From: Bog-473 sp963777485 | GTDB lineage: Bacteria; Actinomycetota; Acidimicrobiia; Acidimicrobiales; RAAP-2 | Direction: 5' to 3' | DNA length: 64,000 bases | Assembly: GCA_963777485.1 (NCBI GenBank) | Contig: CAVZQP010000001.1 | Coordinates: forward strand, 62,001 to 126,000 | Shown: positions 32,274 through 40,857 of the stretch, one piece after another | Position numbering within the stretch: the first letter of the stretch is position 1 | How the letters are laid out: the number at the start of each line of letters is the position of its first letter | Notes under the pieces: model-generated | The model's database searches: none | The model's input: the letters and a program-made list of their open reading frames with translations, nothing else | What the model was told of the DNA's origin: nothing | Made by a program: the position numbers and the translations under genes

Positions 32274-33238
32274 GACGCGGGGTCGCCCAAGCGGCTGGTG
32301 ACCGAGAGGAACCAGTCCTCGAGGCTCGTCTGGACCTCTTGCAGCCCGTACACCGCGACGCCGCCCTCGACGAGACGGCGGTTCAACTCGGCGACGGTTT
32401 CGCGGGTCGACCCCACGCGCAGGGTCACCGAGAGCACCCCGGGCTGTGTGTCCGTCTTCTCTACGAGGTCAGAAGGAGAGAGCAGCGATGCCGCGGCGCC
32501 GGGATCGGCGCACTCGACGCGCACGACCGCGTTGGCGCTGCGCAACAGGTCCAGGATCGGCCCCTGGCGGATAACCCGGCCCCGGTCGACGATGGCAACG
32601 GCCTGGCACGTCCGCTGGACCTCGTCGAGGAGGTGGGAGGAGAGCATGACCGTGCGCCCCTCTTCGACCAGGCTGTCGATCATGTCGCGCATCTCGTGCA
32701 TGCCGGCGGGATCGAGGCCGTTCATCGGCTCGTCGAGGATCAGCAACTCGGGGTCGCCGATCAGGCACGCCGCCACGCCGAGCCGCTGGCGCATGCCCAT
32801 GGAGTAGCCCTTGACCTTGTCGTCGGCGCGCTCGGCGAGACGTACCCGCTCGAGGGACGGCCCGATCCGCTCCGAAGCTCCAACACCACGCGCCGCGGCG
32901 AGCAGCTGCAGGTTCTGGCGTCCGCTGATGTGGCCGTGGAAGCGGGGCTCGTCGACGATGGCGCCGACACGGGCGAGCGCCTGGGAACGGTGACGCGGGA
33001 CGCGGATGCCGAGCAACGACATGGTGCCGCTGTCGGCGTGGGTGAGGCCGAGAAGGGTACGGATGAGCGTGGTCTTGCCGGCTCCGTTCGGCCCGAGGTA
33101 GCCGAACGCCGATCCACGGGGGACGAGGAGCTCGACGTCGTCGACGGCCACCTGCGGACCGAAGCGTTTCGTCAGGCCGTGGGTCTCGACCGCCCACTCG
33201 CTGTCGCTGCGTCGAGGTGGGTCTTCGACGAGCGTCAC
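32270..33238 (-). CDS. ABC transporter ATPase (ABC-2 exporter type)
   Basis: The 322-residue ATPase has Walker A GPNGAGKT, signature YSMGMRQRLG (variant of LSGGQ), Walker B LLILDEPMNGLD and the H-loop SSHLLDE. A C-terminal domain of about 90 residues follows, as in DrrA/CcmA-like exporters. It pairs with the permease gene downstream. Confidence 0.93.
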   Translation of the reverse strand: MTLVEDPPRRSDSEWAVETHGLTKRFGPQVAVDDVELLVPRGSAFGYLGPNGAGKTTLIRTLLGLTHADSGTMSLLGIRVPRHRSQALARVGAIVDEPRFHGHISGRQNLQLLAAARGVGASERIGPSLERVRLAERADDKVKGYSMGMRQRLGVAACLIGDPELLILDEPMNGLDPAGMHEMRDMIDSLVEEGRTVMLSSHLLDEVQRTCQAVAIVDRGRVIRQGPILDLLRSANAVVRVECADPGAAASLLSPSDLVEKTDTQPGVLSVTLRVGSTRETVAELNRRLVEGGVAVYGLQEVQTSLEDWFLSVTSRLGDPAS

Positions 33239-33384
33239 GCCTGATCCCGCCGAGGCCCGCTGTGCATACCGGGTATCTAAACAGTCGGACGAAGTCGTAT
33301 CCAGTCGGGAATGACCCCGAAGAGGTCAGGGATTTCCCCGATCCGCAACGCCGGCGCGCCGCCTCCGTGAGGTGCTACGAGGTG

Positions 33385-34266
33385 TCAGCCGTACCCGCCG
33401 CTCGGGATGTACGGCGACGGCGGGCCGTCCATGCCCCGCACCATCACCGGCCCGTACGGCTGGAGCTCGATGCCGGCCTCGACCACGACGCGCATGGCCC
33501 ACTGCTGCGCCGAGGTCAGCCAGTTGATCTCGATCGTCTCGCCCGCGGGTGCTTCGGCGAGCATCGCCTTCAACACGAGCGTTGCCGAGGATTCGTCGCG
33601 CGCACCCAGCACGACGATCCGATCGTCCCGGGCGACTGCGTACCCTTCCTCGGCGTGCAGCAACAGCCGGTGCCCCGGTTGGGCGAGCATCGAGACGATG
33701 TCGACCTTCCGCCCGGAGCCGCGCACCTCGCGGTCGATAGCGGTGACGATATCGAGCTCGCGCTCGGTCACCTGATCGGGCTCGAACCGCACGACGTCCG
33801 CGGGCCGCTCCACCGACCCCGGCCGCATGGCGCCCCACGCGGCGACGACCGGGTGCAGTACGAAGCCGTAGCTCGTGTACAAGGCCATCGCTTTGGGGTC
33901 GCGCGAGCATTGGATCGTCCCCGGCCCGTGCGGATCGCCGTGCGACAAAGCAAGCCGCAGCAGCTCCCGGCCCACGCCACGCCCCTGCCGCCCTGGCAAC
34001 GTGCCCAGCTGGGACAGGGTCCAGTAGTCCTCGCGCACGAAGGACTGCGACATGCCCACCACGATGCCCTCGTCCTCGGCGACCCAGGACCCCTGCGGAT
34101 CGGTCCGCAGGAAGTGGCGGGTGCGGTCTTGGCGCCTGCGCTCGTCCTGGATCGTGTTGCGCGTCACGGGCAGCGAATGGCGCGCCAGCATGGCGAGGAA
34201 GCCGCTGTCGAACGCGGAAACGGCGGCCGGGACGTCTGCCTCCGTCATCGGGCGGAACGAGACCAT
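33385..34266 (-). CDS. GNAT-family acetyltransferase, double-domain type
   Basis: The 293-residue protein has an N-terminal GNAT domain with acetyl-CoA loop LPGRQGRGVGREL (about residues 85-97) and a second, degenerate GNAT-like half (about 150-290). It starts 11 bases after the leuD stop in the same direction, so it is probably the last gene of the greA-leuC-leuD transcript. The substrate is unknown. Confidence 0.8.
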   Translation of the reverse strand: MVSFRPMTEADVPAAVSAFDSGFLAMLARHSLPVTRNTIQDERRRQDRTRHFLRTDPQGSWVAEDEGIVVGMSQSFVREDYWTLSQLGTLPGRQGRGVGRELLRLALSHGDPHGPGTIQCSRDPKAMALYTSYGFVLHPVVAAWGAMRPGSVERPADVVRFEPDQVTERELDIVTAIDREVRGSGRKVDIVSMLAQPGHRLLLHAEEGYAVARDDRIVVLGARDESSATLVLKAMLAEAPAGETIEINWLTSAQQWAMRVVVEAGIELQPYGPVMVRGMDGPPSPYIPSGGYG

Positions 34267-34277
34267 CGGCAGAACGG

Positions 34278-34868
34278 CTAGGCGGAGGGCAGGAAGGCCG
34301 GCCGCCGTTGCTCGTACTCTGTGATGTCCTCCTCGTAACGCAACGACAGGCCGATGTCGTCCCACCCGTTGAGCAGCCGCTCGCGGGTGAACTCGTCGAG
34401 GGGGAACGTGCCGGCCAGGCCGGCCGCCGGCACCTCGATCGTGCCGCGGGCCACGTCGATGGTGATCTCCAACGACGGGTCCTTCTCCACGGCGTCGAGC
34501 AACTGCCGGTCGAGCTCTTCGGACACCTGCACCGGCAGCAGCCCCTGCTTCGTGCAGTTGTTGCGGAAGATGTCGGCGAAGCGCGACGAGACGACGGCCT
34601 GGAAGCCGTAGTCCATCAGCGCCCACACCGCGTGCTCGCGTGACGACCCGGTGCCGAAGTTGTGCCCGGCGACCAACACCGTCGCCCCGACGAAGTCGGG
34701 CTTGTTCAGCACGAAGTCGCGGTCGTCGCGCCACTCCGAGAACAGGCCGGCGCCGAACCCGGTCCGCTCGACCCGCTTGAGCCAGTCCGAGGGGATGATC
34801 TGGTCGGTGTCGACGTCCGTCCGGTCGAGCGGCACGGCCCGGCCGGTGACCACAACAACGGGTTCCAT
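34278..34868 (-). CDS. leuD: 3-isopropylmalate dehydratase, small subunit
   Basis: The 196-residue swivelling subunit has TDVDTDQIIPSDWLKR near the start and GTGSSREHAVWAL, the substrate-binding loop of the family. It completes the LeuCD isomerase that converts 2- to 3-isopropylmalate. ATG 34868 overlaps the leuC stop by one base. Confidence 0.95.
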   Translation of the reverse strand: MEPVVVVTGRAVPLDRTDVDTDQIIPSDWLKRVERTGFGAGLFSEWRDDRDFVLNKPDFVGATVLVAGHNFGTGSSREHAVWALMDYGFQAVVSSRFADIFRNNCTKQGLLPVQVSEELDRQLLDAVEKDPSLEITIDVARGTIEVPAAGLAGTFPLDEFTRERLLNGWDDIGLSLRYEEDITEYEQRRPAFLPSA

Positions 34869-36301
34869 CAGTCTGGAGCCTCCAGGTCCTCCGGTGTCGC
34901 GAAAGCGCCGGCCACCGCCGTCGCTGCCGCCACCGCGGGCGACACGAGATGCGTGCGGCCGCCGCGTCCCTGCCGCCCCTCGAAGTTGCGGTTCGACGTC
35001 GAGGCGCACCGCTCGCCGACGGCGAGCTTGTCCGGGTTCATGGCCAGGCACATCGAGCAGCCCGGCTCACGCCACTCGAAGCCGGCCGCCTTGAACACCT
35101 CGTCGAGCCCCTCCGACTCCGCCTGCGCTTTCACCCGGTGCGAGCCCGGCACCGCCAGGGCCCTCAGCCCCGTACGCACGCGCCGCCCGCGCAGCACGTC
35201 GGCGGCCGCCCGGAAGTCCTCGATCCGCGAGTTCGTGCAGCTGCCCAGGAACACCGTGTCGACGGCGACTTCCCGCATGGGCGTCCCCGCGGCCAAACCC
35301 ATGTACGACAGAGCACGCTCCGCCGCTTCCCGGTCGCCCGCGTCCACCATCGCAGAAGGGTCGGGCACCGCCCCGCTGATCGGGATGACCTGCGCCGGGT
35401 TCGTGCCCCACGTCACGTGCGGCGTGATGGAGGCAGCGTCGATCACGACCTCCTTGTCGAACACAGCTCCCTGGTCGGTCGGCAGCGTCCGCCAGTACGC
35501 GACGGCGTCGTCCCAGGCCGCCCCAACCGGCGCGTGGTCGCGCCCCTGCACGTATGCGAACGTCGTCTCGTCCGGCGCCACGAGTCCGGCTCGGGCGCCT
35601 CCTTCTATCGACATGTTGCACAGCGTCATCCGGCCCTCCATCGACAGACCCCGGATAGCCGAGCCCCGGTACTCGATCACGTGGCCGATCCCGCCGCCCG
35701 TCCCGATGGTGCCGATGATGGTCAAAGCGACATCCTTGGCGGAGACACCCGCGGGCAACGCACCCTCGACCGTCACCGCCATCGTCTTCGGGCGTACCTG
35801 CGTCAGCGTCTGCGTGGCCAGCACGTGCTCGACCTCGCTCGTCCCGATGCCGAACGCCAGAGCGCCGAACGCGCCGTGCGTCGACGTGTGGCTGTCGCCG
35901 CACACGATGGTCATGCCCGGCTGGGTCCAGCCCTGCTCCGGCCCGATGATGTGCACGATGCCCTGATTGGGGTCGCCCATCGGGAACGAGGTGATACCGA
36001 ACTCGGCCGTGTTGTCGTCGAGCGTCTTCAGCTGTTGCGCCGAGACGGGGTCGGCGACCGGCTTGTCGATGTCGACAGTGGGCACGTTGTGGTCCGCCGT
36101 CGCCACGGTCAGATCAGGACGACGCACGCCCCGACCCGCCAGGCGCAACCCTTCGAACGCCTGTGGCGAGGTCACCTCGTGCACGAGATGCAGGTCGATG
36201 AACAGAAGGTCAGGTTCGCCTTCGGCGGCGTGGACGACGTGCGCGTCCCAGATCTTCTCGCTGAGCGTGCGCGGGCGGTTCGACCCGTTCGAAGTCGCCA
36301 T
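34868..36301 (-). CDS. leuC: 3-isopropylmalate dehydratase, large subunit
   Basis: The 477-residue aconitase-family protein carries the [4Fe-4S] ligands in FLGSCTNSR and PGCSMCLAM, plus the CGDSHTSTHGAFG substrate motif. Length is normal. The start ATG at 36301 overlaps the greA stop by one base, placing leucine genes behind a transcription-factor gene. Confidence 0.96.
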   Translation of the reverse strand: MATSNGSNRPRTLSEKIWDAHVVHAAEGEPDLLFIDLHLVHEVTSPQAFEGLRLAGRGVRRPDLTVATADHNVPTVDIDKPVADPVSAQQLKTLDDNTAEFGITSFPMGDPNQGIVHIIGPEQGWTQPGMTIVCGDSHTSTHGAFGALAFGIGTSEVEHVLATQTLTQVRPKTMAVTVEGALPAGVSAKDVALTIIGTIGTGGGIGHVIEYRGSAIRGLSMEGRMTLCNMSIEGGARAGLVAPDETTFAYVQGRDHAPVGAAWDDAVAYWRTLPTDQGAVFDKEVVIDAASITPHVTWGTNPAQVIPISGAVPDPSAMVDAGDREAAERALSYMGLAAGTPMREVAVDTVFLGSCTNSRIEDFRAAADVLRGRRVRTGLRALAVPGSHRVKAQAESEGLDEVFKAAGFEWREPGCSMCLAMNPDKLAVGERCASTSNRNFEGRQGRGGRTHLVSPAVAAATAVAGAFATPEDLEAPD

Positions 36302-36801
36302 CAGCGTTCGATCGCGACGATGTGCACCTTGAGCATCCCTCCCGGTGCCTTGTACTCCACCGCGTCGCCGGCGGTCTGTCCCACCAGGACCTGCCCGAGA
36401 GGCGAGCTCGGCGAGACAACGGGCAGGTCCCCTTGCCGCTCCTCGATCGAGCCGACGAAGAACGTCTGCGTGTCGTCCTCGTCGTCGCCCTCGTAGCGCA
36501 GCGTCACCGTGCTCCCGAGCGAGATTGACCCGTCGTCCGACCCGGACTCGTCGACGATCTCGACCGACTTCAGCATGGCCTGCAACTGGCGGATGCGCGA
36601 TTCCATCTTCCCCTGGGAGTCCTTGGCGGCGTGGTAGTCGCCGTTCTCGCTCAGGTCGCCCAGCGCCCGCGCCGACTCGATCGCCTGGGCGATCTCGACC
36701 CGCCCGCGGGTGGTCAGATCCTCGAGCTCGGCCACCAGGCGGTCGTAGGTGGCCTGGGTCAGCTTGGTCGGTTCGGTCTGGTTGGCGGGAGCATTGGTCA
36801 C
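36301..36801 (-). CDS. greA: Transcription elongation factor GreA
   Basis: The 166-residue factor has the N-terminal coiled coil with acidic tip GDLSENGDYHAAKDSQG and the C-terminal FKBP-like domain (VSPSSPLGQVLVGQTAGD). It rescues stalled RNA polymerase by stimulating RNA cleavage. GTG 36801 has AAGGA six bases upstream; an in-frame longer start is not supported. Its placement directly before leuCD is unusual. Confidence 0.93.
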   Translation of the reverse strand: MTNAPANQTEPTKLTQATYDRLVAELEDLTTRGRVEIAQAIESARALGDLSENGDYHAAKDSQGKMESRIRQLQAMLKSVEIVDESGSDDGSISLGSTVTLRYEGDDEDDTQTFFVGSIEERQGDLPVVSPSSPLGQVLVGQTAGDAVEYKAPGGMLKVHIVAIER

Positions 36802-36911
36802 GGCATGTCCTTCGGGGAAGCGGGCGTGCGGCGGTGCGAGGTCAGGCACGGCGGCCGCAACCACCAGGCTAATGCTCCCCGGATGACCCTCGTTTCGCCG
36901 TGCAGCGTGTG

Positions 36912-36941
36912 TTGACGGGGCCTCCCCACCTGCGAGAGACT
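36912..36941 (+). promoter_or_regulatory. Promoter of the leuB-ilvE-cimA leader
   Basis: TTGACG (36912-36917) and GAGACT (36936-36941) are 18 bases apart; the -10 is weak. The start of transcription would be near 36948, between two in-frame ATG codons of the leader peptide at 36945 and 36951. Confidence 0.4.
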
Positions 36942-36944
36942 GGG

Positions 36945-36989
36945 ATGGCTATGCGTCGTCCCGAGCACTTTGTAGGCATTATTCATTAG
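36945..36989 (+). CDS. leuB-ilvE-cimA leader peptide (Phe-Val-Gly-Ile-Ile)
   Basis: ATG 36945 (or 36951) opens MAMRRPEHFVGIIH and stops at TAG 36987-36989. GTA and two ATT codons are rare in this genome and code for Val and Ile, products of the downstream pathway. As in the ilvB leader, the TAG stop runs directly into a GGCGCGC hairpin. It is probably a regulatory peptide. Confidence 0.75.
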   Translation: MAMRRPEHFVGIIH

Positions 36990-37011
36990 GCGCGCCACCT
37001 CCCCGCGCGCC
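36989..37011 (+). promoter_or_regulatory. leuB attenuator, first hairpin
   Basis: GGCGCGC (36989-36995) pairs perfectly with GCGCGCC (37005-37011) over a 9-base C-rich loop. It overlaps the last base of the leader stop codon, so a ribosome stalled at the Ile codons would cover the 5' arm. Confidence 0.65.
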
Positions 37012-37015
37012 TTCG

Positions 37016-37040
37016 ACCGTCCACAATGTGGGCGGTTTTT
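37016..37040 (+). terminator. leuB attenuator, intrinsic terminator
   Basis: ACCGTCCAC (37016-37024) pairs with GTGGGCGGT (37028-37036) over a 3-base loop, nine pairs with one G-U. TTTTT follows directly (37036-37040). It is a textbook intrinsic terminator about 95 bases before leuB, far from any upstream plus-strand gene it could serve otherwise. Confidence 0.8.
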
Positions 37041-37134
37041 CAATTTCCGCCAGCTTCGGCAGCGGGCGCAAAGGGGAACGCCGGCGGGGCATCCTGGGGA
37101 CGAGCGACCAGACAACGAAAGGACGAACAGGAAC

Positions 37135-38169
37135 GTGGTGACCGGCAGCACCAGGCATCGGGTCGCCGTCATCGGCGGCGACGGCATCGGGCCGGAGGTC
37201 TGTGCCGAGGCGCTGAAGGTGGTCGCCGCGGCCGGCGTGAATTTGGACACCACCGAGTTCGATCTCGGGGCCGCCCGGTACCTGCGGGACAGGGTCGTGC
37301 TGCCGGACGAGACGCTCGGGGAGCTCCGCGGCTACGACGCCATCCTCCTCGGCGCGGTGGGACCGCCGGTGGGTGATACCGCCGTCCCGCCGGGCACCCT
37401 CGAGCGCGGCATGCTGCTCCGCCTCCGCTTCGAGTTGGACCTCTACGTCAACCTGCGGCCCTTCACCGGCGTGCCCGGCTCCATCGCCGAGGGCGCCGAC
37501 TTCGCCGTCGTGCGCGAGAACACCGAGGGCACATACGCCGGCGAGGGCGGGTTCCTCCGGAAGGGCACTCCGCACGAGGTCGCCACGCAGGGCTCGGTGA
37601 ACACCCGGATGGGCACCGAACGTTGTGTGCGGTTCGCGTTCGAACTGGCCGGACGCCGCAACAACCGCCTCACGCTCGTGCACAAGACGAACGTGTTGAC
37701 GTTCGCCGGCGACCTGTGGAGCCGGACGGTCAAAGAGGTCGCCGCTGATTACCCCGACGTGTCGTGGGACTACAACCACGTCGACGCCGCGTGCATCTAT
37801 CTCGTGGAGCAGCCCAAGCGCTACGACGTGATCGTTACCGACAACCTCTTCGGCGACATCCTCACCGACCTCGCCGGCGCTGTCGCCGGCGGAATCGGCT
37901 TCGCCGCGTCGGCCAACCTCAACCCGGCCCGGACCGGGCCCTCTCTCTTCGAGCCCGTCCACGGAGCGGCCCACGACATCGCCGGGCAAGGCACCGCCAA
38001 CCCGCTCGCCGCCATCCACTCGGCTGCGCTGATGCTCGAACATCTGGGCGAGGCCGATGCCGCCGCCCGGATCCTCAAGGCGCTCTCCGCCCAGGCCGAT
38101 TCCATGTCAACCTCCTCCGAACAGCTGTCCACGTCCGCCGTGGGCGACGCGATCGCAGAAAGGCTGTAG
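37135..38169 (+). CDS. leuB: 3-isopropylmalate dehydrogenase
   Basis: The 344-residue enzyme carries out oxidative decarboxylation of 3-isopropylmalate to ketoleucine using NAD. Motifs: GGDGIGPEV at the start, VRENTEGTYAGEGG, LVHKTNVLT (catalytic Lys) and TDNLFGDILTDLA (metal Asp). This is the actinobacterial short form. GTG 37135 or 37138 starts it after AGGA. It is first in a three-gene operon with ilvE and cimA behind the attenuator. Confidence 0.95.
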   Translation: MVTGSTRHRVAVIGGDGIGPEVCAEALKVVAAAGVNLDTTEFDLGAARYLRDRVVLPDETLGELRGYDAILLGAVGPPVGDTAVPPGTLERGMLLRLRFELDLYVNLRPFTGVPGSIAEGADFAVVRENTEGTYAGEGGFLRKGTPHEVATQGSVNTRMGTERCVRFAFELAGRRNNRLTLVHKTNVLTFAGDLWSRTVKEVAADYPDVSWDYNHVDAACIYLVEQPKRYDVIVTDNLFGDILTDLAGAVAGGIGFAASANLNPARTGPSLFEPVHGAAHDIAGQGTANPLAAIHSAALMLEHLGEADAAARILKALSAQADSMSTSSEQLSTSAVGDAIAERL

Positions 38170-38173
38170 CCCA

Positions 38174-39103
38174 ATGCCCATCACCACGACCGAGAAGATC
38201 TGGATGGACGGCGAGCTCGTCGACTGGGCCGACGCCACCGTGCACGTTCTGACGCACACCATGCACTACGGCTCCGGCGTCTTCGAGGGGATCCGGGCGT
38301 ACCCGACGAGCCGGGGCGTGGCCGTTTTCCGCTTGGGCGATCACATCCGCCGGCTGTTCGCGTCGGCCAAGGTGTTCATGATCGATGTGCCCTTCACTGT
38401 CGACCAGATCGTCGATGCCTCCCGGCTTGTCGTGCGCGTCAACGGCATGAACGACGGCTGCTACATCCGTCCGATCGTCTTCCTCGGTTACGGCGAGATG
38501 GGTTTGAACCCGCTGCCCTGCCCGGTCAACGTCTCGGTGGCCTGCTGGCCGTGGGGCACGTACCTGGGTGACGAGGGCGTGGCCAACGGCGTCACGGTCA
38601 AGATCAGCTCTTGGCGCCGCCACGACCCCAACGCGGTGCCGACGGCGGCCAAGGGGACCGGCATGTACGCGAACTCGTCGCTGGCGAAGGTCGAGGCGTT
38701 GAAGGCGGGGTACGACGAGGCCATCCTGCTCGCCCCGAACGGCAAGGTCAGCGAGTGCACCGGCGAGAACGTGTTCATCGTCCGCGACGGCGTCATCGTC
38801 ACGCCGCCGACCTCCGACGCGGGCGCCCTGGCCGGCATTACCCAGAACTCGGTCGAGACGATCGCGCGCGACCTGGGTTACAAGGTCGAGCACGAGCACA
38901 TCGTCCGCACCGACCTGTACCTGGCCGACGAGGCCTTTCTGACGGGCACGGCGGCCGAGGTGGTGCCGATCCGGGCCGTTGACGATCGTGAAATCGGCAC
39001 CGGGAAGCCCGGCAAGATCACCAAGGAGATCCAGCAGACCTACTTCGCCACCGTCCGCGGCGAGGTCGACCAGTACAAGGAATGGCTGGACTATGTCGAT
39101 TGA
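38174..39103 (+). CDS. ilvE: Branched-chain amino acid aminotransferase
   Basis: The 309-residue fold-type IV PLP enzyme carries out the last step of Val, Leu and Ile synthesis. It has HTMHYGSGVFEGIRAY, the PLP-lysine region AAKGTGMYANS, SECTGENVFIV and TGTAAEVVPIR. It starts four bases after leuB and its 3' end overlaps cimA by eleven bases. Confidence 0.95.
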   Translation: MPITTTEKIWMDGELVDWADATVHVLTHTMHYGSGVFEGIRAYPTSRGVAVFRLGDHIRRLFASAKVFMIDVPFTVDQIVDASRLVVRVNGMNDGCYIRPIVFLGYGEMGLNPLPCPVNVSVACWPWGTYLGDEGVANGVTVKISSWRRHDPNAVPTAAKGTGMYANSSLAKVEALKAGYDEAILLAPNGKVSECTGENVFIVRDGVIVTPPTSDAGALAGITQNSVETIARDLGYKVEHEHIVRTDLYLADEAFLTGTAAEVVPIRAVDDREIGTGKPGKITKEIQQTYFATVRGEVDQYKEWLDYVD

Positions 39104-40790
39104 GACGGAGAGCCACAGCCATGGCGGCGTGCAGCACACGCACGCCCACGGCCACACCGCGCACGCCCACGACTACAAGATGCCCGAGCTCCCCGAGGCG
39201 GTGGACATCTTCGACACCATCCTCCGTGACGGAAGCCAGCAGGAAGGGTTGTCGCTGACGGTCGACGACAAGCTCCGCGTTGCCGAGCAACTCGACCACC
39301 TCGGCGTCAGCTACATCGAGGGCGGCTGGCCCGGCGCCAACCCCAAGGACGTCGAATTCTTCGAGCGGGCCAAGAAAGAGCTCAACCTTGGCACCGCAAC
39401 GCTCGTCGCCTTCGGTTCGACGCGGCGGGCCGGCGTCAAGCCGGAGAAGGACGCGGTCCTGGCCAACCTCATCGAAGCCGGCGCGTCGGTCGCCTGCATC
39501 GTGGCCAAGTCGTGGGACCGCCACGTGGCCGAGGCGCTGCGCACGTCACTCGACGAAGCCGTGGCCATGGTCGCCGACTCCGTGCGCTACCTGTGCGAGC
39601 ACGACTTGCGCGTGTTCCTCGATGCGGAGCACTTCTTCGACGGCTTCCGTCGCAACCCCGAATTCGCGCTATCCGTCCTCTCGGCAGCGGAGGAGAACGG
39701 CGCCGAGGCGCTCGTACTGTGCGACACCAACGGCGGCTCGCTACCCGACGACGTCGGCGCGGCGGTCGCGGCCGTGCGTGATCGTACGAGCGCTCAGCTC
39801 GGGATCCACTGCCACAACGACGCCGGCTGCGCCGTGGCGAACTCGCTGGTGGCCGTGCAGGCCGGCGCCACCCAGGTCCAGGGCTGCATCAACGGCTACG
39901 GCGAGCGTGCAGGGAACACTGACCTCTCGGCTGCGATCCCGAACCTCTCGCTGAAGCTCAACATCCGCACGATCCCGACCGAGCGGCTCGAGCGGCTGAC
40001 GCCGGTGGCGCACCACATCGCCGAGCTGGTGAACATCGCGCCGAACCCGCAGCAGCCCTACGTCGGCAACTCCGTGTTCGCCCACAAAGGCGGCCTCCAC
40101 GCCAGCGCTGTTGCACGCAGCGCCGACCTCTACGAGCACGTCGTGCCCGATACCGTCGGCAACGGCACCCGCGTCGTCGTCTCCGAGATGGCGGGTCGCT
40201 CCACCTTGGCCATGAAAGCCGCCGAGCTCGGGATCGACCTCGACGGCGAGGTGATCGGGCGCGTCCTCGACGAGCTGAAGCACCTCGAGCACGAGGGTTA
40301 CCACTTCGAGGTCGCCGACGGCTCTCTTGAGCTCCTGCTGCGTCGCGCCACCGGTTGGGCTGCCGACTTCTTCACTGTGGAGTCGTTCCGGGTCATCACC
40401 GATCACGGCGCCCGCCGAGCGGAGGACGAGGCGACGTCGTCGCCGGCACCGATCGCCGGGATGACGACCGAAGCCACGGTCAAGGTGCACGTCGGAGGGG
40501 AGCGGGTTGTCGCCACCGCCGAGGGCAATGGACCGGTCAACGCGCTCGACGGGGCGCTGCGGGGCGCCATCGGCTCGAAATTCCCGGCGCTCGATCACAT
40601 CCACCTCACCGACTACCGGGTCCGCGTCCTCGATACCGGCCGCGGCACCGGCGCGGTCACCCGTGTCCTGGTCGATTCGACCGACGGTGAGCGTACGTGG
40701 ACGACGATCGGGGTGTCGGAAAACATCATTGAGGCGAGCTGGCAGGCGCTCTACGATTCGATCGTCTTCGGGCTGCTCCACGCCGCGTAG
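39093..40790 (+). CDS. cimA: (R)-citramalate synthase with His-rich N-terminus
   Basis: The 565-residue enzyme is of the CimA class within the isopropylmalate synthase family: FDTILRDGSQQEGLSLTVDDK, YIEGGWPGANPKD and HCHNDAGCAVANS (metal His) in the barrel, and a C-terminal regulatory domain (about 440-560, GNGPVNALDGALR). It condenses pyruvate and acetyl-CoA to citramalate, giving threonine-independent Ile synthesis. The first 30 residues hold about ten His (HSHGG, HTHAHGHTAHAHD). ATG 39180 would remove that stretch, but ATG 39093 lies within the overlapping operon. Confidence 0.92.
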   Translation: MSIETESHSHGGVQHTHAHGHTAHAHDYKMPELPEAVDIFDTILRDGSQQEGLSLTVDDKLRVAEQLDHLGVSYIEGGWPGANPKDVEFFERAKKELNLGTATLVAFGSTRRAGVKPEKDAVLANLIEAGASVACIVAKSWDRHVAEALRTSLDEAVAMVADSVRYLCEHDLRVFLDAEHFFDGFRRNPEFALSVLSAAEENGAEALVLCDTNGGSLPDDVGAAVAAVRDRTSAQLGIHCHNDAGCAVANSLVAVQAGATQVQGCINGYGERAGNTDLSAAIPNLSLKLNIRTIPTERLERLTPVAHHIAELVNIAPNPQQPYVGNSVFAHKGGLHASAVARSADLYEHVVPDTVGNGTRVVVSEMAGRSTLAMKAAELGIDLDGEVIGRVLDELKHLEHEGYHFEVADGSLELLLRRATGWAADFFTVESFRVITDHGARRAEDEATSSPAPIAGMTTEATVKVHVGGERVVATAEGNGPVNALDGALRGAIGSKFPALDHIHLTDYRVRVLDTGRGTGAVTRVLVDSTDGERTWTTIGVSENIIEASWQALYDSIVFGLLHAA

Positions 40791-40857
40791 GGCGATTCGG
40801 CGAATTTGGACCGGCACGGGACGGGGGAGGCCGTGTGAGGTTCGGGATCCGTAACAC

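Noticed and set aside
33273..33283. ATACCGGGTAT palindrome upstream of the ABC exporter
   Set aside because: Eleven bases only, no second copy and no adjacent regulator gene.
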